NCBI RefSeq assembly: GCF_000972845.2
Contig: NC_040026.1
Span: 1,356,526 to 1,420,525, forward strand
DNA length: 64,000 nucleotides
Direction: 5' to 3'
From: Larimichthys crocea
Taxonomy: Eukaryota; Chordata; Actinopteri; Sciaenidae
The notes under the pieces are model-generated. The model was given only the letters and a program-made list of their open reading frames with translations, was not told the DNA's origin and did no database searches. This document shows positions 11,630 through 22,387 of this stretch, in pieces. The translations under genes and the position numbers were made by a program. Within the stretch, counting starts at the first letter, position 1; every line of letters starts with the position of its first letter.

Positions 11630-12620
11630 GCCACCTCAAGCTGACCCCAAGGTCAAGGCCATATCCCCTGATAACTCATCAACCCTTTGAGATAGGGGCC
11701 TGAAATCTGCCCCCCTTTTCACCCCTATACCCCCTTTGGAAAGGTCAGAGGTCAGCCGTTCTGGACACCTTTTTGGGAATAACTCGACAATGCTTTGAGG
11801 CAGGAGGCTGAAATTTGACTATGTCGTATGCCGTGGAGCCTTCTGCTGGGATTTTTTTGGTCCCGTCACAATCCCATCACCGTAGAGCTAGTTATCGTTC
11901 TAGAAGGCCTACAGAGTTGGGATTTTGGGAGCCTGACCCAGACCTCCATTTAGAATAGTACCGTGAGTTTCATGCAGTTCGGTGCATTTCTTATGGCGGC
12001 GGCGAGGGCGCAGATTCGTGTAACGGCGCCCTTTCTAGGCCCCGCCCATCGAAAAGTACTGGGCCGACGGGGACTGGACTGACGTCTATCTGCTCGTCTC
12101 AGGCCCCTGAACAACATACTAAAATTTCAGACCCGTGCGATTTGTAGAAACACATGTCCTCCAAAACCTCCACGCAGGTCAGAGGGTGTAAGACTGCATG
12201 ATTCTGACAGGACCCCAATGCTCAGGAATCCAGACGGGGCAAAAATAATTCTACTGGACTTGTGTTTTTTTTTTCATCGGTTTATTGTTTAGGGCCCCCG
12301 GGGGATCCTCTGTTCCGAATCTGGGGCCCCTGGGGTCAAAGGTCACCGCGCAGCGGCCAAAAAGACACGTTTTTTAGTGAGTCTCCCAAATCTGACCCTC
12401 TTCGTTTCCGGTCACTATCTCCTGATAACTCATCAAAGCTTTGAGGCAGGGGGCTGAAATTTGAGTATGTGTATCAGGATGCAGGGTCTGATCAGGGCCC
12501 CCGTTTTCACCCCCTACCCCCTTTGGAAAGGTCAGAGGTCAGCCGTTCTGGACACATGGGGGCGTGCCCGGGGGCCTTTGCCCAATTGTGACAGTGGCTC
12601 CCTTTGACCCCAAGGCCCAT
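11630..12620. repeat. Repeat module with duplicated sub-block and three DR1 motifs
   Basis: Two related sub-blocks (about 11660-11830 and 12410-12560) share CCTGATAACTCATCAA, TTTGAGGCAGG.GGCTGAAATTTGA, CCCCCTTTGGAAAGGTCAG and AGGTCAGCCGTTCTGGACAC. The region has no coding frame. Three half-site pairs spaced by one base occur: AGGTCA-G-AGGTCA at 11742-11754 and 12529-12541, and GGGTCA-A-AGGTCA at 12333-12345. The module looks like the non-coding interior of a fish transposon of unidentified family. Confidence 0.65.
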
Positions 12621-13635
12621 GCACAGCCCTGTATACCCAAAGGATAGAAAATTTCATAACATTGGGTAAGAGGGCTTTATCATGTTATATGTGAGAGACT
12701 TTGGGGTAACAGTAGTCGAACATGCCAAATCAATCCACAACATACTGCCATTCGCTAACTGTAACCTGCATATGCAGCACATTAAATCTAAATCCTGTAC
12801 CATAGCCACATGAAGGGCATGAAGATGGGGTTTAGAGGGCTGTGTCAGGTTGCCAGATAGCTTCATCCCAAAAAAGATAAACCTTCTTCAAAAAAAAGGG
12901 TTATTTAAATATTTGCTGTATTGCCAGGCCTAAACCAACCTGTTTAACCTATCAAATTATTTTCATGGATATGAAACTATTGATCGAGTTAAATAAATAA
13001 TCCATTCAATCCTTCATCAGCACACAAGATGTTAAACTATTCAGATGATGTTATCTCTATGTTCCTCTACTGGATGTTTTACTACCTTACTTATACTGTG
13101 TACTTACACAGCCAAATATTTAATTGTCCTATTTTGATATATTTTTTTTTGTCCTGTGTGTGTGTGTTATGTGTATGAGAAAATAGTAACCACAATGTTG
13201 AGATTATCGAAGGAAAAGCTGTGAACACATTTAGTAAGATATTATTGATCCTTGGCATTCAAGAATGTTTATGTACTTTAAGCCAGTTTTATAGAGTGAA
13301 AAGCAGACTGACATGACTGAAATGTTATTCCACATATTTTATTCTGAATTTTATGAAGAAATGAGAGAGGAAGGAAGAAAAAAATGAATAAAGAATTGAA
13401 CTTTAAAAGAACTTTATAAAAGATGAAAAAGAAATGAAATGAGAAAAAGAGAAAAAAAGAAAATAAGAAAAAAGAATGTTAATGAGAATAAATGAAGAAA
13501 AGGAACTTTAACTTTTCTAAATTGTGAAACGTCAACAATGTTGTTAACTTTGAAAAACTGGAAACCTTGGGGCGTGTGGTGTGGCGCCCAACTCTCTCTC
13601 TACGCGGCAACCTGTGGTGGGTGGGGGGCTGTTTT
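12621..13635. other. Unassigned AT-rich DNA, no gene seen
   Basis: Short frames without motifs; the part from 13360 to 13500 is A-rich with GAAAAAGA-type simple sequence. Confidence 0.5.
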
Positions 13636-13869
13636 ATAGATAAGCTTGTGCAGGGGTCCATGTGTCATCCCAACACTTTTGCCACTGTCAAGAAAAAAAA
13701 CAACCAACAAAACAACAATACACAACACACACACACAAATTGAGGTTAAAAAAGATTTAGGTTGTACTATCAGAAGAATATCGGTTGAAATATCTTCTAT
13801 ACATGCAGTATGCTTTATAACAATTTCACTTTATAAAATCCAATTAGTCAAAAATCAAAAATCAAAAAA
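13636..13869 (+). mobile_element. Noisy copy of KDZ intron 6 sequence
   Basis: Follows 2630-2830 closely (TAAGCTTGTGCAGG, CATGTGTCATCCCA, TTTGCCACTGTCA, AATATCGGTTGAAATATCTT), but with many homopolymer indels. The excess of length errors in A and T runs looks like sequencing error rather than evolution. Confidence 0.7.
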
Positions 13870-14130
13870 AAATAATCAAAAAAAAACAAATCAATTGTAT
13901 TAAAATTTGTATAAAAATAAAGAGCAATAAGAAAGAGGATAGAAAAGAAAGAATAATAAATTATAAGAGGCCCAAAGTCAAAAAAACCACGATTTTACAT
14001 TTTGCCTCGGGGTCGGGGGGCGGGGGCGGGGGGGCGGCGGGGGGGGGGGCTTTAAACAAAACAAACTTACAAAGCTGGTATAGGGAGTGACAAACCCCTG
14101 TCCTTAGACCCTCGGTGTCAGTGACAGACT
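13870..14130 (-). mobile_element. L2 LINE 3-prime end with a G-rich interruption
   Basis: On the minus strand the end at about 14080-14127 has the GAGGGTCTAAGGACAG-type box. The stretch 14010-14052 is nearly pure G with a few C, in the position where related copies have ordinary sequence, so it is probably low-quality or expanded simple sequence. Confidence 0.5.
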
Positions 14131-14400
14131 AGTCTGGATTCTGAGTCTGTTCTGTCTGTGCTATTATTCTGGGAATTTTTTTCTGGTCTTCTGTCTTTCT
14201 GATCGTTCTGATACTAGTCTGTGCCGTCTGGTTCTGGATTCTAACACTATGCTGTATTCTGGATTCTGTCTGCCCTGCGATGGTCTGACACTATTCTGAT
14301 TCTGCATGTCGCTATTTCTGCCGTCGTGTATTCCTGGATTCTGTCTGATTTCCTTCTTTTCTCCTGGTCTGTTCTGTCGGTCTGGCTGCCCGGCCTTTTG
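14131..14400. repeat. Degenerate TTCTGGATTCTGTCTG tandem repeats
   Basis: TTCTGGATTCTG and GTCTG words recur every 15-40 bp with indels. This is a degenerate minisatellite or simple-sequence tract; no frame or gene signal. Confidence 0.6.
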
Positions 14401-15178
14401 CGTGTGTGTTAGAGTCGGTCCCTGTCCTCGTGCGTCCCTCGAGCCTGTTACGGCAGCTATCGGGCAATAAGCGAACAGTCTCCGCGCGCAGGTCTCCCTC
14501 CCTCTCCTCCCTCAACAGTCTTCTCTCCCTCTCTACTCCCCTCACCTCCTCGTGCCGCAAGAAAGAAGCTGCTGAGAGGTTTCTTTTCTTCTTCTTCTTT
14601 CTAGCTGAGGTTTCTTTCTTTTTTCTTTTTCGTTCTTTCTTTCTCTGGAGTTTCCTTTCTTTCATTTCTTTCCTGCTTCTTTCTTTTCCAAACTTTACTT
14701 AGGGATCACTGTAAAACTAAACAAACATACAAATATGTGTATTTATCTCATCATGTCATTTTATCTAAATACATTCACATACAAACATAAAAGTAGCATG
14801 TTTAGATTCATAGAAAAAAGTCTGCTAGCTTAATGCTAACTTATATGGGAATTTGCATAGCGATGCTAGCGGTTAGCATACGGATTAGCGAATGTATTTC
14901 ACTGCAAAATCTGTTAAGAACGAAACATTCCTAAATGAGGTGTTAAAAACATCTGAACATAAAAACAATACTCACAGGCAAACGTTTTCTGGCCATATAA
15001 CAAAATAAAAAGGATGGGAGTTTTCCCGCTGTCTGTCTCTCTCTCAAATAATTGTCAACTAAAAAACGCCCCCTGACTTCCGGCCGTCCGAACCAGCTAC
15101 GGCAACACTGAAGGCACAAATTACATTGCTACAAGAAACACTCTGTGTTAAACTCAAACTCAAAACAATAACATCACA
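14401..15178 (-). mobile_element. Probable 3-prime LTR and flank of the BEL/Pao element
   Basis: On the minus strand the sequence just after the integrase ORF reads a purine-rich AGGCGAGGAG tract (15181-15190 complement) followed by TGTGATGTTATTG, the expected polypurine tract and LTR start. The LTR therefore runs leftward from about 15179. Its other end was not located; the part before about 14700 is C/T-rich simple sequence and the 5-prime LTR is not in view, so the span given is approximate. Confidence 0.45.
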
Positions 15179-15289
15179 CTCCTCGCCTGTTATAATGCAT
15201 TATAACACTACTCGTTTTTTACAAGCAATACAACCTCTGAAACAGGCCTAGTGTACATCTTCTGAGTACCATGTCTGACTATTTAACAT

Positions 15290-17446
15290 CTACTTGGCGG
15301 ACTTTAGAGTCTTGCTAGGAATGGCGTTCACCACCACTCCTACAGGCCACTCATTTCTTTTGACTTGTGCATCTTTAAGAAGCACGACATCTCCTTCAGT
15401 CAGGTTCGGCTTCTCCACATGCCACTTTCGCCTTGGTTGAAGTGACACCAGGAACTCTTGACGCCAGCGTTTCCAGAATCCATCAGCCATAGCCTGGACT
15501 TGCTTCCACTGCTTTCTGTAGAGGTCTTTGAGGTCATACTCTCCTGGTGGTGGCAACACTGGCTCAGTTTTCTGTGTCAAGAGCATGGCAGGTGACAGGA
15601 TAGTGGGCGCATCTGGATCAGAAGACACAGGAACCAGAGGTCTGGCATTCATAATGGCCATGACTTCAGACATGAACGTAACCAGAACCTCATGAGTCAG
15701 GTGGAGTGTTTTTGCCTTAAGCAGCAGTGCATCCAATATTCTGCGAGCAACTCCTATCATCCGCTCCCACACTCCACCCATGTGTGAGGAGTGGGGAGGG
15801 TTAAAGATCCACCTGCTGCCTTGATTTTGAAGGTAAGTTGCCAGCTCAGGGTCTTCAGAGTTCATTCTTAACTCCTTGCACGCCCCCACGAAGTTTGTTC
15901 CTCGATCAGAACGGAAGAGACGAACAGGACCACGGACAGCGGTAAATCTTCTCAATGCATTTACAAAGCTTGAGGAGGATAGTGATTCAAGCACTTCAAT
16001 ATGCACTGCTCTGGTAATTAGGCAGGTAAAGATAACTGCCCAGCGCTTGTTCTCTGCAATGCCACCTCGGGTTCGTCTTGTGCTGATGATCCATGGGCCA
16101 AACACATCAACTCCTACATTTGTGAATGGAGGACCTGGCGTGAGTCGTTCAGCAGGTAAGTTTGACATTTTTTGTTCTTCCATTCTTCCTCTTAGCTTGT
16201 TACAGATTACACATTTCTGTATGATGTTTGTCACCAGCCTTTTGCCTCCAATCAGCCACAGACCAGCAGAACGTACAGCACCTTCCGTCAGGTGCCTCCC
16301 CTGATGCGCCACCTGTTCATGGTAATGTCTCACCAATAAAGTAGCTACATGGTGTTTCTTGGGAACAATGATCGGGTGTTTCTCTTCCCAGGGAATGTCT
16401 GCCAAAGAGATGCGCCCCCCAACTCTCAGCAGGCCATCTGCATCCAGAATTGGGTTCAGTTTTCTCAGGGGACTAGACTTGGAGATGACATCACCCCTGG
16501 AAAGACATTTCACCTCTTCAGCAAACACGTCGTGTTGGACATTTCTGATGATTACCAGTCTTGCTTGTGTCGGAGCATCTATCTTGCTGTTCAGACTTTT
16601 CGTGTGAGCTCTGGCCTTGTGTATGAGCTTGGTGATAGCCCGATTGAGTATCTTCCAGCTGGACAAGCGTTCAAATCGGTGTGAACTAAGCTCACCTTCA
16701 AAGGATTTGGTTGCAAAAGCTGTGACCTGCTGTGTGTGTACATCTATGTCTGTATCAGGTTCTATCAGCTCAAATGTCTCTGGGGGGGGGCAGGAGTCTC
16801 TGGACAAGAAAGACGGACCTTTAAACCAGTTGGTTTCTTTCAACATGGAGGCTGGCACTGAGCGGGTCCCGTGGTCTGCAGGGTTGTGTTCTGTGCTGAC
16901 GAAGTGCCACTGTCCAGGGCTTGTGGACTTTCTGATGCGGGCAACTCTGTTGGCTACATATACATAGAATCTTCTGCTTGTGTTGTGAATGTAGCCCAAA
17001 ACAATCCGACTGTCTGTGTAGAATGTGACCTTGTGGATGTCTATGTCCAGTTCATCAGTGATTAAGTCTGCCATTTCAGTGGCCAAGACAGCCGCACAAA
17101 GTTCTAAGCGTGGGATGGTGTGGGGAGGATGTGGAGCCAGCTTCGATTTGCCCATGACGAACCCGATATGAGTGTTTCCCTCCGTGTCTGCTGTTTTCAG
17201 GTATGCCACTGCTGATATGGCCATAGTAGAAGCGTCAGAAAAGACACAGAGTTCTCTGTATCTTGTGGAGCACAGAGAAACAGGTGTATATGGTCTGTCG
17301 ATCTGAAGTTGTTCAAGTTCACACAGTGAGTCATTCCATAGTCTCCACTGTTCTTCCTTCAGTGCTGGCAGAGGAACGTCCCATTCAGCTTGTTGGGCGG
17401 ATAGCTCTCTGACTAAGGCCTTCCCTTGTATCGTTACAGGTGCCAC
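15290..17446 (-). CDS. BEL/Pao retrotransposon pol: RNase H, integrase, C-terminal domain
   Basis: An uninterrupted 718-codon frame. An RNase H domain shows Asp71 in CVFSDAST, Glu115 in RLELCAA, Asp145 in FYTDSRIV and Asp191 in HNPADHGTR. It is followed by an HHCC zinc-binding segment (about residues 374-415: HYHEQVAHQGRH to CVICNKL) and a DDE integrase core with Asp447 (GVDVFGP), Asp514 (FRSDRGTNF) and Glu561 (GGVWERM). The tail (about 640-710, WKRWRQEFL..LTEGDVVLLKD) is the integrase-associated DUF5641-type domain typical of BEL/Pao. The products degrade RNA in hybrids and integrate cDNA. The Met start is not the true start: the same frame continues upstream with the family GLYDPL motif across an in-frame TGA at 17450-17452, then is lost to frameshifts. 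Confidence 0.93.
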   Translation of the reverse strand: MAPVTIQGKALVRELSAQQAEWDVPLPALKEEQWRLWNDSLCELEQLQIDRPYTPVSLCSTRYRELCVFSDASTMAISAVAYLKTADTEGNTHIGFVMGKSKLAPHPPHTIPRLELCAAVLATEMADLITDELDIDIHKVTFYTDSRIVLGYIHNTSRRFYVYVANRVARIRKSTSPGQWHFVSTEHNPADHGTRSVPASMLKETNWFKGPSFLSRDSCPPPETFELIEPDTDIDVHTQQVTAFATKSFEGELSSHRFERLSSWKILNRAITKLIHKARAHTKSLNSKIDAPTQARLVIIRNVQHDVFAEEVKCLSRGDVISKSSPLRKLNPILDADGLLRVGGRISLADIPWEEKHPIIVPKKHHVATLLVRHYHEQVAHQGRHLTEGAVRSAGLWLIGGKRLVTNIIQKCVICNKLRGRMEEQKMSNLPAERLTPGPPFTNVGVDVFGPWIISTRRTRGGIAENKRWAVIFTCLITRAVHIEVLESLSSSSFVNALRRFTAVRGPVRLFRSDRGTNFVGACKELRMNSEDPELATYLQNQGSRWIFNPPHSSHMGGVWERMIGVARRILDALLLKAKTLHLTHEVLVTFMSEVMAIMNARPLVPVSSDPDAPTILSPAMLLTQKTEPVLPPPGEYDLKDLYRKQWKQVQAMADGFWKRWRQEFLVSLQPRRKWHVEKPNLTEGDVVLLKDAQVKRNEWPVGVVVNAIPSKTLKSAK

Positions 17447-19205
17447 ATATCACAGGGGATCATAAAGGCCATTGACAGCGGACAAAATTCCCCCTTGCTG
17501 TGGATGTTTTATAATCTTTCTTTGGTACGTTGAAGGGGAATTGTCTACTGCAGTTGCCAGTTAAGACAAGAACTCGCTTTGGTGCCAAGGGTCCACAGCA
17601 CTCCAAATCCACCAGGGTTTTTGGGCCCCTTCTTATCGCTGGAAAGGCATCCATCCAGCACAGGCTGTTTGGAATGCTACTTTGTGCAGTTTGAGCTGGA
17701 CCTGCTAGCATTTCTTGTGGTTCTATTCGGACAACGTGATGGCTTCGTCGTACCAGTGGTGAATGATGACAGCATCCTCAGCCAACATATAAATTCCTCA
17801 GAGAATTTTAGCTCGGCAATTCGATGTTCTTATCTCTCCATGCAGTGCTGCTTTCTCGGCTCAGATGGCTTACGCAGGAAGTTTGGTGTTCCGAGACACG
17901 TGCGACTTCATACGGTATTCAGTGTGATCCGCTGCTGGGGGTTCATTATCTTCAAACCACAGAAAATCATCAGGATTTGGAATCGCGCATGGTCTCTTCG
18001 GTCGATTGACAGTAAGCATCCCCGAACAGTCCTGCTTAAGTGTTCCCCGTGCTGTTACTGCTAGGGCTCTTTCCGGACAAGCGCATCAGGACTCCAGCAA
18101 AGATTTGTTCTGTCCGGCCCTCGGGAAGGAACATCAGGAGGGATGATGTTCTCATTCCTGCACAGAACTCACGAACAGACCACCACGGAGCTGGTCCTTT
18201 TTCTCTGAGGGGGTTAGACACCGACGAGTTTGTAAAGTACCAGCATTCTTGTTTTTTGCATTAGCACTGAGCAGGCTTGCTTGGTCTGAGTCGAGCATGG
18301 CTTGCTCGAATTTTGAAGAAGTGTTTAACTGCAGTGGATTCAGTGTTTCTTCGTGCCCAGCTACAGCTGGCGCAGAGAGACTGAGGCGGGTTGATGGTCG
18401 TGCTGTCGGTTGTTGGGTAACCGTTGGCCTGTTCGGCCTGAAAGCAGGGTTGCTTACCCAGCAGTAGCTTCATACGACATGTACACCTCTCTGTCCATGA
18501 GTGTCCAGGAACAGCTTATCTTCCATGGACTCCCGAGCTTAATTCATGAGTGTCGTTCTTTGAACACATATCTGCCCAGCTTCATTGAAATCAGAGGCTG
18601 CCTGCAGCGAACGCTTATTGGACGAAGCTGATCGTGGGGCTCCAGCTGTCATCTTTTCTTTACAACAACGCGCCCCATGGTGCCAATGTCGGTGCGAATA
18701 GGAGCATGACTTGCCACGCACCAGCACACTGGTTCGTGAAGGAACAGGACATTAGCTTTTGTATCTTGCGTCTACTTCTACCAGGCACAGCGTCACCGCT
18801 CGATTGGACACCCACCCAAGTCCTTTAGCCGCAGTGCGGGCAACGGCGAGCGCTGATCACTGAGGTCGTCCATTTACTTGTTCTTCTTACTTTGTGGCAC
18901 ACTGGATCAAATCTCGCCCCGAGGAGGGGAGCAGGAGATTGGTTATTGCACCAATCTGGGTACTGCACACGCATGGTCGCCAGAGTATGCGTCGCAATAG
19001 AGTTGTGTGTTTGGACTGCCTCTGGACGATTTCTATTTCAGACCTCTATCTTGGTCCATTCCAATCAGTAGGCAAGGGAATTGTGTGCTGCCATCTATGA
19101 TTCCACGAAGTGGAAATTGCCTGCCACAGTCCTTCCTGCAGTCTCAACCACCAACGCGAACATGTCTTCAGGGTGTCATGTTCGCGCCCTCCCATTGTCG
19201 AAGTG
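17447..19205 (-). pseudogene. BEL/Pao protease and reverse transcriptase region, heavily frameshifted
   Basis: Lies between the nucleocapsid frame (19206-19838) and the RNase H-integrase frame, where the aspartic protease and reverse transcriptase of a BEL/Pao element belong. Only short pieces are open on the minus strand, and no long match to the catalytic YxDD box could be followed. The lesions are mostly small indels. Because the following 2.1 kb is intact, sequencing error in this stretch is as likely as genuine decay. Confidence 0.6.
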
Positions 19206-19838
19206 TCACAGAATTCGTCCTGCCGTGACTTGTTTACTTTTTCTATCAAGAGCAGCGGGTCGTGCTTCAAGGCAGTGGTCTCTTTGCCCTGCAGTATACA
19301 CCAGCACAAGACCGATTGTGTGGAGCAGGACTTTGAAGTGTTTGTAACTGCTGATCACTGATGGATCGGTCTCCCTTTGCTGCTGCTGTTGCTCCCCGCC
19401 ATGGTTTGCAGCGCTCTGGTGAACATCTGCCTTCCATGGCGCTGGCCCTGGATGTAGTGCTGTAGGATGTCTGTCGCTGTTACACTCCATACATTGCACT
19501 GGCTTGTCACAGTCTTTAGCGACATGAGTAGATGATGCGCAGCATCTGAAGCAAATGTGTTTGTCCTTCAGATAAGCTTTTCTTTCTTCCAGCGTTTTGT
19601 TTCTGAAGCCACGACACTTTCTCAGAGGATGAGGTTTGTTATGTAGGGGGCAATGTTTGTCTGGATTATCTTCAGGTCGGGCTGTTGTAGTGCTGCCACT
19701 GTTGTTGCTTCCTGTTGAGACTTCAGTCTTTTTAACAGCTACTGATGTTCTCATGTGTTGGTTGTACGGGTTGTTTTTCTCTGTCTTGGGAGCACACCAT
19801 GTTGCTGCAATGCTGGCAAAGCTGGGATCATTGCGCAT
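19206..19838 (-). CDS. BEL/Pao gag, nucleocapsid part with zinc knuckles
   Basis: A 210-codon frame containing CPLHNKPHPLRKCRGF, then ICFRCCASSTHVAKDC and CMECNSDRHPTALH, a row of Cys/His zinc-knuckle-like motifs of the kind that ends BEL/Pao gag. The role would be packaging of element RNA. A Gln run precedes the end of the frame. After about residue 170 the sequence becomes junk-like, suggesting a frameshift out of the original protein. It is collinear with the gag N-part upstream and pol downstream. Confidence 0.8.
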   Translation of the reverse strand: MRNDPSFASIAATWCAPKTEKNNPYNQHMRTSVAVKKTEVSTGSNNSGSTTTARPEDNPDKHCPLHNKPHPLRKCRGFRNKTLEERKAYLKDKHICFRCCASSTHVAKDCDKPVQCMECNSDRHPTALHPGPAPWKADVHQSAANHGGEQQQQQRETDPSVISSYKHFKVLLHTIGLVLVYTAGQRDHCLEARPAALDRKSKQVTAGRIL

Positions 19839-19959
19839 TTTTGCTTGTTCGCAGATGAAGTTGACAAAGACTGAGAATGGAGGATATGGAATTCTGTGTT
19901 GTTCTTTGTAACGTGACCCTACTGTGATCCACTTCCCTCCTTAAGGAAGTGGTGGGAGT

Positions 19960-20366
19960 TCTGAACTATCGGGCTGACTCACTTCGGGAGGTTTTGAGAT
20001 ATGAAAGACCAGGTAAGTATCCATCTGTCTTAGCTGCCTCAAGCTCGTGATTGTCCCTAACTGAGATTTTGGGGAAATCTTCTATCTTTTTCAGGAGGGC
20101 ATTCTCAATCACCTCTGGTGAGCCGTAGACATCCTCCAGTCTCTGCCACAGCATCTTGAGACCCGTAGGTGTATTGTGAATGTGTACTGCTCTGATTCTT
20201 TTAGCTTGCTCAGATGATGATGGCCCAAGCCATTTACACAGTAGATCTAGCTCTTCTCTGGCAGAGAGCTTTAAGTCGTCAGTTGAGCTGATGAAAGATG
20301 CTTTCCAGGCCCAGTAATTCTCCGGCTTGTCGTCAAACTTCAGTAAGCCTGAACTCACCAGCTCAC
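19960..20366 (-). CDS. BEL/Pao gag, N-terminal part (DUF1759-type)
   Basis: The minus strand encodes FDDKPENYWAWKASF, AREELDLLCKWLGPSS and LQRLEDVYGSPEVIENALL-like text, the pattern of the DUF1759 gag domain of BEL/Pao (WxxF or YWAWKxxF, then LxxxxGxP). The frame is open from the N gap at 20367 to about 19966 and is followed at 19838 by the zinc-knuckle part in another frame, so at least one indel lies between. The beginning of gag and the 5-prime LTR lie in or beyond the gap. Confidence 0.75.
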
Positions 20367-20466
20367 NNNNNNNNNNNNNNNNNNNNNNNNNNNNNNNNNN
20401 NNNNNNNNNNNNNNNNNNNNNNNNNNNNNNNNNNNNNNNNNNNNNNNNNNNNNNNNNNNNNNNNNN
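20367..20466. other. Assembly gap (100 N)
   Basis: Exactly 100 N, a conventional scaffold join of unknown size. It separates the BEL/Pao gag from the AKR copy A. Confidence 1.
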
Positions 20467-22387
20467 GCCTTTGACAGTGCAGCTGTCTACCAGAATGAAG
20501 CCCAATTGGGCTGTGCCCTGAAGGAGCTACTGCCTCAAACATGGTTTAACGAGAGCGGATGTATTCTAACCCAGGTGACCGCATATATATTTATATAGGC
20601 TCGCCCTATATAATAACTGTGTACTGGCATGTACGTATGTATACAGTTGAAACCAGACGTTTACATGCACTATATAAAGACCAAATGTGCTTTTTTTCCC
20701 TCTCGTCTGACATAAAATCAGACTTTCTGTCAAACTATTGTGAGACGCTTGTGGGAAGGATATCCAAACACGTTTGGCCCAAGCCATCCAGTTTAAAGGC
20801 AATGGTACCAAAATACTAGCGAAATGTATGTAAAATTCTGACTTTGAAGAAAATAATAAAACATGTCATTTCTTCTGGCATTTAGCAAAATAGAAATAAT
20901 TGGTAATCATAACGGACCTAAAACAGGAAAAGTGGTGTCTGATTCATGTCCCGACGTTTCTATAGGTGTATGTCAACTTCTGGTTTTCAACTGTAGTGTG
21001 CCTCAGGGCCACCGTACCTTATAGTTGACTAAGGCCAGCTCTCAAGAGAGGAAAACCAGCTAATGAAACATGCATGTCATTGTGAATACAGCGGAGATAA
21101 ACCTATATTGACTATGTGAAAACTACATATTCTCTTGTTATTCACTTCAAACTTTATTTTTAGTTGAGCAAAATGAACAGTATGTGCCTCCTTGAACATT
21201 GATGTCAACCCACATCACATGTATTTCTTTTCTAGAGACCAAATGAGGTTCCGTTCAGCTTTGACTATCAAAGGTCACCGTTACCAGTCTCACCCGTCCT
21301 CCTCTCTGTTTCTCGCTGCAGTAAGCTGGACCCCAAGATTCAGGGTTGGAGGGGCCATGGAAGGAGCCCTGCACCGCCTGTCTCAGCTGGGACTGGGTTA
21401 CATTGCCTTTACCTGATCCCCGAGCCTGGCACTGAGGGGTCTGGTGTGGATCTGACCAAACGCAACCCAGGTAAAAGAGGTCAGCTTAATTGTACCTAAA
21501 TCTCACTGGAAAACATAGCGTGTACATTTATAACTAACATAAATGTTAAAACATTTGACTGTGATCTTGGCCAGGTGTATAAGCTGTTTTCTAAAATAAA
21601 TACTCCACTAATTAATAGATAATATGAAGCTGTCTTCTCACTTTTCCTCCTCCACAATGTACCTGTACTTGAGTAACACCGATGATGAAGTCCTAATTAA
21701 TATTTGATTCAGGCAACCGAGTCAGAGTTGGGCCAACATTGGAGGGAGTTGCATGCCCAGGGGAGCTAAAGCCCATAGAGTTTCAACTCCACACCAGCCA
21801 CACCTGAGGAGAATGCTGCCGAGCTGTCAAAAACCCCTCCTGCATTGCTACAGGTAGGACTGCACAGCCGCCACAAGGGGGTCAGATAAACCTCTCATAA
21901 CATACTGGTAAGTTTATGCACACTATGTTTTTTTTTCTTCAGGTAGAGGTTTCACCCCACGACTGTGCCAAACCGGCGTGAGGAGTGTTGTGATGAGTAT
22001 GGAGTGTGTTTCCACGCATTCTCTTCCTTGGGGAAAGCGACTGTTCCACCAACCCTGTGGTCATGGAGGTGGCAACGGAAACTGTAAAGCCACACCTTGC
22101 CACAGGGTAAACACACACACATACACATGGGCTTTTGGTCCAGCATCACTACTCAGTGTTTAAATGAATAACATTTTGGTATATTAACTCTCAGGTTTTT
22201 TTTGTTTCCTCCAGGTCCTGTTGCGCTGGGCTGTGGGCAGCAGGGCGTCCCAGTGATCCCCAGTCTTCAAAATCCCGACAGAATGAAGGCCAAGCCAAGA
22301 TTTTTGACTTCACACTGAGTGACACAGACATGACAGCCACAAATACGGGACTGGGAATTATTCAAAATTGGTTTGATAGACCATTAG
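20467..22387 (+). pseudogene. Aldo-keto reductase, copy A (error-ridden duplicate of copy B)
   Basis: Matches copy B (45895-47797) exon for exon and intron for intron. Exons sit at 20467-20574 (second half of exon 1), 21322-21470, 21713-21853, 21943-about 22105 and 22215-22387. Each exon has inserted or missing bases that break the frame (for example doubled G or C in homopolymers), while introns show the same error rate. That pattern is expected of an unpolished long read of the same locus or allele, not of a decaying gene under relaxed selection. It starts at the gap with the same base as copy B starts. The annotation as pseudogene describes this sequence only; it may not exist as a separate locus. 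Confidence 0.8.
20644..20993. mobile_element. Tc1-type MITE in intron 1 of AKR copy A
   Basis: Same insertion as in copies B and D: starts CAGTTGAAACCAGA and ends CTGGTTTTCAACTG, flanked by TA. Carries the same kind of homopolymer errors as the rest of copy A. Confidence 0.8.

Noticed and set aside
15876..17065. Several plus-strand frames of 60-140 codons
   Set aside because: They are complementary shadows of the intact BEL/Pao integrase frame on the minus strand.
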